Assembly (NCBI GenBank): GCA_019636555.1 | Contig: JAHBXH010000001.1 | Coordinates: forward strand, 1,054,001-1,118,000 | From: Phycisphaeraceae bacterium | GTDB lineage: Bacteria > Planctomycetota > Phycisphaerae > Phycisphaerales > UBA1924 | Reading direction: 5' to 3' | DNA: 64,000 nucleotides | Part shown: piece after piece, positions 1 through 9,900 of the stretch | How positions within the stretch are numbered: position 1 is the stretch's first letter | How the letters are laid out: the number at the start of each line of letters is the position of its first letter | Notes under the pieces: model-generated | The model's input: only the letters and a program-made list of their open reading frames with translations | Databases searched by the model: none | What the model was told of the DNA's origin: nothing | Translations under genes and position numbers: made by a program

Positions 1-629
1 CCGACGAGGGCGGAACCGGCGCCGCCGGCGAGACCGATCGGAGCCAACACCCCGACCACGGTGAACGCCTTGGAATCGATGCGGAGTGTGTCGCCGATCG
101 GATCATCGAAGCGGAAAAGCTGGGTGGCAACTTCCGACCCGACAACGCAAACCATGGCGTTGTTTCTCAGGTCTCCCTCGGTCAGATACCGGCCGCGTGC
201 GACGTGCAGATTCGCGATGTCACAGAGATCCGGGGTCGTGCCAAAGGCCTGGCTGGTACGGGAAAGCGCGCCTCTCGACATCTTGCTGCCGACTTCCTTG
301 AGCGGAACGATCGATTCGGCATCAGGGAAGTTGCTCTGAATCACCTCGAAATCGTCGCGGCGCAGGCCGTAGCGGCTGATCCAGTTATTGGAGTTTCGGT
401 TCTGGTTCGCCTGGCTCTCCGCCGGGCGCTGCGACCGGAGGATGATGTTCTTCGCGCCGAGCTGCTCGATCTGCAGAAGAGCCTGGCGTTTGGAGCCTTC
501 GCCGAGCGAGACCATCGCGATCACCGCGGCGACACCCAGGATGATGCCCAGCGCGGTCAAAAACGAGCGGAGCAGGTGCAGCCGCAGGTTTGTGAGGCCG
601 AGGTGAATAGTCTCCAAAAGAAAAATCAC
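1..629 (-). CDS. ABC transporter permease, MacB/FtsX type (partial)
   Basis: This is the N-terminal 209 codons of an inner-membrane permease; the rest lies beyond the left edge. Reading begins at a GTG at 629 and gives a short basic N-terminus, then a hydrophobic segment around residues 18-40 (FLTALGIILGVAAVIAMVS) followed by GEGSKRQ, the arrangement that opens MacB-family permeases. The remainder is the start of the periplasmic MacB_PCD-like domain. Family members work with an ATPase to move lipoproteins, peptides or drugs, or act as mechanotransmitters; the substrate cannot be told here. A TTG at about 615 is an alternative start. The ATPase partner is not in the window, so it probably lies to the left. 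Confidence 0.85.
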   Translation of the reverse strand, partial: MIFLLETIHLGLTNLRLHLLRSFLTALGIILGVAAVIAMVSLGEGSKRQALLQIEQLGAKNIILRSQRPAESQANQNRNSNNWISRYGLRRDDFEVIQSNFPDAESIVPLKEVGSKMSRGALSRTSQAFGTTPDLCDIANLHVARGRYLTEGDLRNNAMVCVVGSEVATQLFRFDDPIGDTLRIDSKAFTVVGVLAPIGLAGGAGSALV

Positions 630-690
630 GGCATGATCGTACGGAATCGGGCTTGTGCTGTCGCGTGATCCGGCCGATACTGGGCAGATC

Positions 691-1026
691 GTGAGCGGGA
701 TTGTCCGCAAATTTCGTGTGATGGAAGAGCGGGAGACAGCCCGCGGCTGGAGTTATCGCGTCGTGCTCGCGGGCGATGAGGCCGGCGAGAGCGAACACGA
801 GGTCACCCTTTCGTGGGTCGATCACAATTACTGGTGTGGCGGCACGCAGGCTCCGAGCGTCACGACAGAACAGGTGCTGGAAACACTCCTGAATGCGATG
901 GCCGATGGAGCCGCGTGCCGGCCGATGCGACAGGCGCATGGTGATTGTCTTCCGGGCCGATTCGACCTTTCGCTCGCGCGGCGGATCGTCCCGAAGCTCG
1001 ATTCGATGCTCAGGCGGGCGGTTTAG
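691..1026 (+). CDS. Small hypothetical protein (111 aa)
   Basis: I do not recognise this family. The reading frame starts from a GTG at 691; an upstream start at 655 and an ATG at 721 are possible. The product is soluble, with no signal peptide or membrane segment. It has a mixed-charge N-terminal half rich in Glu and Arg, a short WVDHNYWCGG stretch that looks structured, and a C-terminal helical region. It sits alone on the plus strand, divergent from the permease at the left edge and convergent with the anti-sigma gene. Codon use resembles that of its neighbours, and the opposite frame over this interval looks arginine-rich and random, which supports the plus-strand reading. Confidence 0.55.
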   Translation: MSGIVRKFRVMEERETARGWSYRVVLAGDEAGESEHEVTLSWVDHNYWCGGTQAPSVTTEQVLETLLNAMADGAACRPMRQAHGDCLPGRFDLSLARRIVPKLDSMLRRAV

Positions 1027-1069
1027 CCGCGGCAGAGCGCCCACCAAATCTCGATGCACTCTGTGCGTT

Positions 1070-1513
1070 TCAGTTTCTGCGGGCGATGCTCATAAGCGCG
1101 AGCCCCAGTGAACTCGACCCGGGGGATGCCGCGGCGACCTCTCGATACCTGCTTGCGATCGACTCGCGAGTCTCCGCCGCCAACTGCGGGGCCGGAGTCG
1201 ATCCGGAGCGCCCCGCGAAGATTCCAAGTCCGAACGCGAGCGCCAGACTTGCGGCGAGCGCCAGCGGGCGGGCAAAGGGCGGAAACGCAGATCGGCGCAT
1301 AGGGGAGGCGATTCGAACCGGCTCTTCTTCCGTTGCCGCTCTGCGGACCAGCCCGCCCGCGCGGGTCCAACCGGCGATCTCTCGCGCGCACGCTTCGCAC
1401 GTTCTGGTGTGTTCTTCGATCGCGCGCGATGCGGATGGATCGAGCTCGCCGGTGGAGTATTCCGGCAGAAGTTCATCGACCTGGGCGCACGACATCGGTG
1501 AGTCGGTTGTCAT
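1070..1513 (-). CDS. Zinc-finger anti-sigma factor, membrane bound
   Basis: A 147-residue protein that probably holds the adjacent ECF sigma factor inactive at the membrane. Residues 9-42 contain C9, then H35-x3-C39-x2-C42, the ZAS zinc-binding pattern of zf-HC2 anti-sigma factors. A single hydrophobic segment follows at about residues 79-100 (LALAASLALAFGLGIFAG), and a short extracytoplasmic tail closes the protein. The ATG at 1513 overlaps the sigma stop as ATGA, so translation is likely coupled. The signal sensed is not visible. The function is well supported by motif and gene order, although longer in-frame starts exist upstream inside the sigma gene. Confidence 0.88.
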   Translation of the reverse strand: MTTDSPMSCAQVDELLPEYSTGELDPSASRAIEEHTRTCEACAREIAGWTRAGGLVRRAATEEEPVRIASPMRRSAFPPFARPLALAASLALAFGLGIFAGRSGSTPAPQLAAETRESIASRYREVAAASPGSSSLGLALMSIARRN

Positions 1514-2055
1514 GGTGATTGCTCCTGAAGATCGAATTCGTGCAGGCGAAGACGCAGCGCCTCGATCGCGCGCCGGTAGTGCGTCTTTGCGGTCGGGATC
1601 GAGATGCCGAGTTCGTCCGCGAGCGCGGCAAACGTGAGTTCTTCCACCGCTTTGGCGACCAGGACCAAACGCTGCATCTCGGTGAGAGCTTGGATCGCGG
1701 TTGTCAGCGCGCGTCGTTCGTCGGGGCTGATCGATGCGGAAGATCTCGGCGCCGCCAGCTCCGAGGAGAGATCGAGCGGCCGAGTCAGTCTCAGGAAATC
1801 GACGCAGAGATTGGAAGTCACGCGCCGGAGCCACGCTACCTGAGCGGCGCGGCATGGAAAGACAGCCGAAGAATTGACGAGCCTTAAGAATGCTTCCTGT
1901 GCCACATCGTCGCAGCGGTCTCCGCGAATCCCGTGGGCTCGCGCCCACGCGAGCACCAGCGGGCGATCCTTCTCGGCGCACCGAGCCGGCGGCAGCGGCG
2001 CTTCGGCAACTGCCGGGGCAGAGGTGATCCTGAGAATGGGTGCGGGAGTAGACAT
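1510..2055 (-). CDS. ECF RNA polymerase sigma factor
   Basis: A 181-residue sigma-70 family factor of the extracytoplasmic-function class. Region 2 is seen in DDVAQEAFLRLV (about residues 48-60) and the following helix with WLRRVTSNLCVDFLR. Region 4 is the helix-turn-helix near the C-terminus: LTEMQRLVLVAKAVEEL, then LADELGISIPTAKTHYRRA. There is no region 1 or 3, as expected. An ATG at 2055 is preceded by GAAGTGAG. The gene sits between a lipoprotein gene, whose stop codon ends 1 bp before this start, and its anti-sigma gene, which overlaps it by 4 bp. The three are almost certainly one operon, probably self-regulated. Confidence 0.93.
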   Translation of the reverse strand: MSTPAPILRITSAPAVAEAPLPPARCAEKDRPLVLAWARAHGIRGDRCDDVAQEAFLRLVNSSAVFPCRAAQVAWLRRVTSNLCVDFLRLTRPLDLSSELAAPRSSASISPDERRALTTAIQALTEMQRLVLVAKAVEELTFAALADELGISIPTAKTHYRRAIEALRLRLHEFDLQEQSP

Positions 2056-2056
2056 C

Positions 2057-3070
2057 TCACTTCGAACCGGCGGTTGAGCGGACGCGGCTGGTCGCCATGA
2101 GGATCTGATCCCGATCCATCAGCGCGTAGCCGTCGAAAGACCAAGATACACCAGAGCCGTTGGTCTTCCCGTTGCTGATGACGACTTCTCCGGGCAACAA
2201 AAGCTCAACCTTGAAGCTCTCGTCGCTCAGGTCTTCGGTGACCTCGCGATCGGCTCTTTCGTGTGCCATAGCCTTGAGAAAGGCGCTCTTGATGTCCGGC
2301 GCGAGGTGTTCGTTCTCGATCGCCTCATCGATCGCCTGCTTGACGTTTGCAAAGAAGTCGTTCGCGGTTTTTTCGATCGTCGCATCGCGCGCCTTGCTGG
2401 GGGGCTCGGCGAGCAAATTGAGCGCTGCTTTGGTATCGAGCGAATTCGCGCCCGCGCTTGCCGCGGCAAGGATGCGGAGTCCCGTGTCCTGCGGCTGATC
2501 CGGGATCGCGGCCATCCCGGCGAGAATGAACTGGTGTTGCTTCTCGATTTCGGACGCTTTGAACTCGTCGATCAGCTTTGTGCGCTGCGCATCGGTCAGC
2601 TGTTCCGGGGGCGTGTCGAGCAGCTTGGCGGTTTTGGGGTCGCGCTGCATTTCACGGCGCGCCAATGTGTACGGTGCATCGACACGCTTCTGGTAGACGC
2701 GCCGGAACTGGTAGTAGCGCCCGTCGGGTCGGTCCTCGATCCAGACCTCGGTCGGGAACCGGAGCGAAATGGACTGGGCTTCTGGTGTGGTGGCGAAGGT
2801 ACTGGGGAGTTCGCCCGCGGCGAACGAGTGCGTCGCGGAGACATCAATCTGATCGGGTTTCGACGGGTCCGGAGTCTCGGTGAGCTTCCACCCTCCTGCG
2901 GCGGACGGCATCGCGTCCCCCTTTTCGAAATCGGCTTTGTCGCCCGTGATGTGGACGGTGATGCTTGCCGAGCCATCTGGTTTCACGGTGATCCGTTCCT
3001 CGCGTTCAAGACAACCGGTGAGGGTGAGTGCCGCGGCGGTGAGTAGTGATGCTGTGGTGAAATATCGCAT
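2057..3070 (-). CDS. Lipoprotein of unknown function, first gene of a sigma-factor operon
   Basis: A 337-residue exported protein. The N-terminus is a short lipoprotein signal peptide with a lipobox ending LTGC (Cys20). Residues 25-45 (RITVKPDGSASITVHITGD) form a beta-rich start like that of LppM/DUF3153-type lipoproteins. The centre is long, helical and charged, and the C-terminus returns to beta structure. I do not recognise a precise family. It is translationally tight with the downstream ECF sigma gene (TGA, one base, ATG), so it may be a sensor or target of that regulon. That role is inference from gene order only. The ATG at 3070 is preceded by AAGGAGAACCC, a good ribosome binding site. 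Confidence 0.8.
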   Translation of the reverse strand: MRYFTTASLLTAAALTLTGCLEREERITVKPDGSASITVHITGDKADFEKGDAMPSAAGGWKLTETPDPSKPDQIDVSATHSFAAGELPSTFATTPEAQSISLRFPTEVWIEDRPDGRYYQFRRVYQKRVDAPYTLARREMQRDPKTAKLLDTPPEQLTDAQRTKLIDEFKASEIEKQHQFILAGMAAIPDQPQDTGLRILAAASAGANSLDTKAALNLLAEPPSKARDATIEKTANDFFANVKQAIDEAIENEHLAPDIKSAFLKAMAHERADREVTEDLSDESFKVELLLPGEVVISNGKTNGSGVSWSFDGYALMDRDQILMATSRVRSTAGSK

Positions 3071-3160
3071 GGGTTCTCCTTGAAGTAGTGGCCTTCAGAA
3101 GAACGACCTCAAAGCGATTCGGATGACGAGATGAAACGAGATTCTCGCCAACTTGCGGCG

Positions 3161-6100
3161 CTATTTGAGCATGCCTTTGAGGTACTGACCCGTGTAACTC
3201 TCGCGCACGCTCGCAACCTGTTCGGGCGTCCCCTGAGCCACGATCGATCCGCCTTTGGCGCCGCCCTCGGGGCCGAGATCGATGAGCCAATCGGCGCACT
3301 TGATTACGTCGAGATTGTGCTCGATGACGACCAGCGTGTGGCCCGCCGCGGCAAGCCGATCGAAGACATGTACAAGCTTGCGGATGTCTTCGAAGTGCAG
3401 GCCGGTGGTGGGCTCGTCGAGGACGTAGAGAGTTTTGCCGTAGGGGTTCGCGGCACGGGAACGCATCGCCTCGAAACGCTCCGCCCACTTTGATTTTTTG
3501 CCTCTTCCTTTTTTGGCGTTGGCCAGTTCTTCGAGGGCGTCGGAGTCGGATTCGGAGTCGGCGGAAACGGCGTCCGAGTCAGCCTTCCCCAAACCCTTTC
3601 CATCGGGGGACGGGCTTCCGGCCGCGATGATCTCGGCCTGTTCGAGCGCGCCAAACGTTTTTCCGAGTTCGGTCGCCAGCTTGATGCGCTGGGCTTCGCC
3701 TCCGGACAACTGGGTGCTGGGCTGGCCGAGCGTGATGTAATCGAGGCCGACGTCGTGCAGGCACTTGAGGAAGCGGAGAATCTTGGGGTGATTCTCGAAG
3801 AACGAAAGCGACTGCTCGATCGTCATGTCGAGTACGTCCGCGATCGACTTGCCCCGGTACAGGATCTCGAGCGTCTCGCGGTTGTAGCGCTTGCCGCGGC
3901 AGACCTCGCACTCGACGAACACGTCCGGGAGGAAGTGCATCTCGATCTTTTTGAGCCCCTGGCCTTCGCACGCTTCGCAGCGTCCGCCGCCGTTGTCGCC
4001 GCGCACGTTGAACGAGAAGCGGCCGGGTTTGTAGCCGCGGATCTTGGCTTCCTTGGTCGCGACGAAAACCTTGCGGATGTCGTCGAAGATGCCGACGTAC
4101 GTCGCGGGGTTCGAGCGCGGCGTGCGGCCGATTGGCGATTGATCGACCTCGATCACTCGGTCGAGGGTCTTCGGCCATTTGAACGATGCGTGCGCGCCTG
4201 GCTTGTCCCGCCGGCCGAGTAACTGGTTGTTTGCGGAAACCAGAAGAATGTCGTTGACGAGCGTGGACTTGCCGCTGCCGCTGACGCCCGTGACGCAAAC
4301 CAGCCCGCCGGTCGGCACGGAGACATCGATCTTCTTGAGGTTGTTGTGCGTGGCGCCTTTGACGGAAATTGTGTTCTTGGTGTCGAGTTTTCGCCGCGCT
4401 TTGGGGACGGGGATGTGCTTGCGCCCGGAGAGATAGTCGCCCGTGAGCGACTGCGGCGCGGCACAGATCTCCTTGACGGTTCCCTGAGCGACGATTCTGC
4501 CCCCGTGAACGCCAGGCCCGGGTCCGACATCCAGCACGTGGTCCGCGGCACGGATCATGTCTTCATCGTGTTCGACGACGAGCACAGTATTTCCGATGTC
4601 CGCAAGGTGGCGCAGCGTCTTGATGAGCCGGTCGTTGTCGCGCTGATGAAGACCGATCGTCGGTTCGTCGAGAACGTAGCAGGCGCCGACGAGGCCGCTG
4701 CCGACCTGGGTCGCGAGCCGGATGCGCTGCGCCTCGCCGCCGGAAAGCGTGGCGGTTTTTCGATCAAGCGAGAGATACTCGAGGCCGACGCCGGTCAGGA
4801 AGCGCAGGCGGTTGTTGATCTCTTTCAGGATCGGCTCGGCGATTTCCTGCTGCTCGCGGGTGAGTTTGATCTGACCGATGTATTCGAGCGCATCGAGGAT
4901 GTTGAGCCGCGAGAATTCCGCGATGTTGAGCATCGTCCCGTCGTTCTTCGGACGTCCGATCACGGTCTTGGAAAAAGCCTTTGCCGTGTCCGCTTTGTGC
5001 GCGCTCGTGAGCAGCACGTGCAGCGCTTCGAGACGCAGCCGATCGCCGCGACACTCTTCGCACTCTTTGGTCGAGATGAACTGTCCGAGCCACTCTTTGA
5101 CTGTCGGGTTCTTGGTTTTTCCCCACCATTCGGTGAGCTCGGGGATGACACCCTGCCAGTGGCCGCGGCTGCCGATCTTGAGTTTCGAGACTTTGCCGCT
5201 CGCCGGGTCGCCCGCGTATCCGTAGAACAGCATCTGGCGCTGATCCTTGGAATAGGTCGAGATCGGCGCGTTGTAATCGACTCCGAACGCCTTGCAGAAC
5301 TTCTTCAGCCCGCGCTGGAACCAGGCACGCACGGCCATGTTCTTTGCGTACGCCTCGATCGCGCCCTCGGCAAGCGATTTCGATTCGTTCGGCATCACAA
5401 GCGTTTCGTCGAGCTCAAGCAGCGTGCCCAGGCCCGAGCAGACTTTGCACGCACCCTGCGGCGAGTTGAACGAGAACAGGCGCGGCTCGAGTTCTTCGAG
5501 CGCAACTTGGGGGTGATCGGGATCGGAAAAGCGCGTCGAATACGTCGCGTCTTTCCAATTGCCGGATGCATCCTCGATCGAGACAACGGCCGTACCCTCG
5601 GCGACGCGGAGCGCCGCCTCGACCGATTCCGCGACGCGCTGACGTGCTTCGGCGCCGAACGAGATGCGGTCGATCACCGCGTCGATGCTGTGCTTCTCGA
5701 AGCGCCCGAGCTTCAGCGGGTTCTCGCCCGGGTCCTTGAGCACATCGCGGAGTTCGAGCAGCTTCCCGTTGATGCGTGCCCGCGCCCACCCCTGCTTCAC
5801 CAGGTCTTCGAGCACCTCGCGATGGAATCCCTTCTTGCCGCGCACGATGGGCGCGAGGATCATGAATCGGGCCGGCTTTTCCTTGGTGGAAAGTTCGCCC
5901 GTGCGCGCCATGATGGCGTCCACGATCTGGCTGCTTCCCATCGCACTGATCACGCGCCCCGAGCGCTCGAGCACGGCTCCGTCCTTGCGCGCTTTGGTGG
6001 GGGCCCAGGAGTGGGGCGTGCCGCACCGGGCGAAGAGGAGGCGGAGGTAATCGTAAATCTCGGTCGTTGTGGCGACCGTCGATCGCGGGTTGCTGCTCGC

Positions 6101-6544
6101 GCTCCGCTGCTCGATGGCGATGGTGGGGGGGACGCCTTCGACCTCGTCAACGTCCGGCTTCTTGAGCTGCTCGAGGAACTGGCGCGCGTACGCGGAGAGC
6201 GACTCCATGTACTTGCGCTGTCCCTCGGCGAAGATGGTGTCGAACGCGAGGCTGCTCTTGCCGCTGCCCGAGAGGCCCGTGATCACGACAAGCTTGTCGC
6301 GCGGAATCGTGACATCGATGTTTTTGAGATTGTGCTCGCGTGCCCCGCGCACGTGGATGACGCGGTTCTCGTACGCGCTCGATCGCTTCAGTCCGTTGTC
6401 GCTGGCGGCTTTGACTTCGACGACGCGCGAGAGCTCTCGCCGCGACTTGGGGTGCGCGCGGTCCGGCTCGGTCGCACTGGTTGAGGGTGGGGGCGGGGGC
6501 GGGGGTGGGGGTGGGGCGGGCACTTTCCTTCTCTCCTCGGGCAC
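3161..6544 (-). CDS. uvrA: Excinuclease ABC subunit A
   Basis: The damage-recognition ATPase of nucleotide excision repair, acting with UvrB in the cytoplasm. Two ABC modules are seen. The first has a Walker A GLSGSGKSS near residue 90 and a signature LSGGEAQRIRLA near 598. The second has GVSGSGKST near 751, a zinc finger with paired CxxC motifs near 853-880, a second LSGGEAQRIKLA near 946 and Walker B LDEPTTGLH near 1038. Two features lengthen it to 1127 residues. One is an N-terminal tail with ten consecutive prolines. The other is an acidic/serine-rich insertion of about 70 residues (about 964-1035) between the second signature and Walker B. The start is a GTG at 6544; a GTG at about 6523 has a better-placed AGGAG. 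uvrB lies just upstream. Confidence 0.97.
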   Translation of the reverse strand: MPEERRKVPAPPPPPPPPPPSTSATEPDRAHPKSRRELSRVVEVKAASDNGLKRSSAYENRVIHVRGAREHNLKNIDVTIPRDKLVVITGLSGSGKSSLAFDTIFAEGQRKYMESLSAYARQFLEQLKKPDVDEVEGVPPTIAIEQRSASSNPRSTVATTTEIYDYLRLLFARCGTPHSWAPTKARKDGAVLERSGRVISAMGSSQIVDAIMARTGELSTKEKPARFMILAPIVRGKKGFHREVLEDLVKQGWARARINGKLLELRDVLKDPGENPLKLGRFEKHSIDAVIDRISFGAEARQRVAESVEAALRVAEGTAVVSIEDASGNWKDATYSTRFSDPDHPQVALEELEPRLFSFNSPQGACKVCSGLGTLLELDETLVMPNESKSLAEGAIEAYAKNMAVRAWFQRGLKKFCKAFGVDYNAPISTYSKDQRQMLFYGYAGDPASGKVSKLKIGSRGHWQGVIPELTEWWGKTKNPTVKEWLGQFISTKECEECRGDRLRLEALHVLLTSAHKADTAKAFSKTVIGRPKNDGTMLNIAEFSRLNILDALEYIGQIKLTREQQEIAEPILKEINNRLRFLTGVGLEYLSLDRKTATLSGGEAQRIRLATQVGSGLVGACYVLDEPTIGLHQRDNDRLIKTLRHLADIGNTVLVVEHDEDMIRAADHVLDVGPGPGVHGGRIVAQGTVKEICAAPQSLTGDYLSGRKHIPVPKARRKLDTKNTISVKGATHNNLKKIDVSVPTGGLVCVTGVSGSGKSTLVNDILLVSANNQLLGRRDKPGAHASFKWPKTLDRVIEVDQSPIGRTPRSNPATYVGIFDDIRKVFVATKEAKIRGYKPGRFSFNVRGDNGGGRCEACEGQGLKKIEMHFLPDVFVECEVCRGKRYNRETLEILYRGKSIADVLDMTIEQSLSFFENHPKILRFLKCLHDVGLDYITLGQPSTQLSGGEAQRIKLATELGKTFGALEQAEIIAAGSPSPDGKGLGKADSDAVSADSESDSDALEELANAKKGRGKKSKWAERFEAMRSRAANPYGKTLYVLDEPTTGLHFEDIRKLVHVFDRLAAAGHTLVVIEHNLDVIKCADWLIDLGPEGGAKGGSIVAQGTPEQVASVRESYTGQYLKGMLK

Positions 6545-6614
6545 GAATAGACTGTAAGCGACTCCCGTTCGGGATTCGTTCAGATCGCCTGTTTGGAGTC
6601 AAAATTCTGAATTC

Positions 6615-6884
6615 TTACCGGGGCGTTTCCGGCCCCGCAGCGTCCTGAGCGGGCTTCGCGACTTGCTTGTCCGTGGCCACTTCGTTGGGACTGCCGTACT
6701 CGGCTTCCAACGCCGCTTGTGCCGCGGCACGCCGCTGTGCTTCCGCCGCGCTCTTGGTACGGAACATTCCCAGAATCAAGAAGCCGATTGCCACGCCGAT
6801 GCAATAGATGCTGAGGCGATAGAGAAAACCGTTCCGATCGCGCGGGGGCTTGCGTGAATCCGATTGTGCGGGCAGTGGTTCCAC
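6615..6884 (-). CDS. Small single-pass membrane protein between uvrB and uvrA
   Basis: An 89-residue protein with no recognised family. A basic, proline-containing cytoplasmic N-terminus (about 22 residues) precedes one transmembrane segment (RLSIYCIGVAIGFLILGMF, about residues 23-41). An alanine-rich, helix-prone charged tail follows (EAQRRAAAQAALEAEYG), ending in a low-complexity stretch. It lies on the same strand between uvrB (41 bp upstream) and uvrA (71 bp downstream), so it may be co-transcribed with the repair genes. Nothing in the sequence ties it to repair itself. Confidence 0.72.
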   Translation of the reverse strand: MEPLPAQSDSRKPPRDRNGFLYRLSIYCIGVAIGFLILGMFRTKSAAEAQRRAAAQAALEAEYGSPNEVATDKQVAKPAQDAAGPETPR

Positions 6885-6924
6885 ACTAAATCATAAGGCG
6901 ACGCGATTCCCGGGTCGGTCTAGG

Positions 6925-9270
<2,346 letters not shown>

Positions 9271-9296
9271 CTCTTCCGGCGGACGATGTTGCGAGC

Positions 9297-9899
9297 ATGC
9301 GGTGGATCAAGAACAAGCTCAAGCGTGCGAAGGTCGAAGCGCCGGCCCCGGAGCGCCCGCGGGTGTCGCGCTCAGGGAAGCGATACGACACGCGACTGAC
9401 CGATTCGGTTCTCGGAAGCGTGGTCGATCTTTCGATCGACGGGGCGCGTGTCGTGACGCGTTCCGAACCGAGCGTGCGAGCCGGCCACGTCTTCGAGATC
9501 GCGATCGCTTGCGACGGCGCGCGTGTCTTCGTGCTCTCACGTGTCGCGTGGACACGCAAGATCGACAAGGATCTGTGGAATATCGGTCTGCATTTCTTCG
9601 ATGCCGATTCGCGCACGCGTACCGACCTCGAGCGTCTGCTCGATCGCTGTGCATCCGGGCGCGAGATGCTGCCGACCAGCATGGAAGTGGAAGATCTCTA
9701 CGCAGTCCTCGGCGTGCCGCGCGAGGCGACGCTCGAGCAGATCCGTGCGGCTTACCGGCGTCTGGCGCGTCAATTCCACCCCGACCATTCTCCCGACGAA
9801 GATTCTTCGAGACGTTTTGCGCGGATCAGCAAAAGCTATATGGTGCTGCGCGACGAGAGCCTCAGGCGCCGGTACGACCAGATCCTGACGGCGGCGTAG
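9297..9899 (+). CDS. PilZ domain - J domain fusion protein
   Basis: A 200-residue cytoplasmic protein with two recognisable parts. Residues about 15-115 form a PilZ domain: RSGKR fits the RxxxR c-di-GMP motif and DLSIDG fits [D/N]xSxxG, so the ligand site looks intact. Residues about 128-195 form a J domain, with DLYAVLGV, then AYRRLARQFHPDHS carrying the HPD tripeptide that stimulates DnaK ATPase. No Gly/Phe or zinc region follows, so it is a type III (J-only) co-chaperone. The start ATG at 9297 was chosen because the longer frame from 9234 would run into uvrB's start. The inferred role is c-di-GMP-controlled recruitment of DnaK; the partner is unknown. Confidence 0.9.
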   Translation: MRWIKNKLKRAKVEAPAPERPRVSRSGKRYDTRLTDSVLGSVVDLSIDGARVVTRSEPSVRAGHVFEIAIACDGARVFVLSRVAWTRKIDKDLWNIGLHFFDADSRTRTDLERLLDRCASGREMLPTSMEVEDLYAVLGVPREATLEQIRAAYRRLARQFHPDHSPDEDSSRRFARISKSYMVLRDESLRRRYDQILTAA

Positions 9900-9900
9900 A

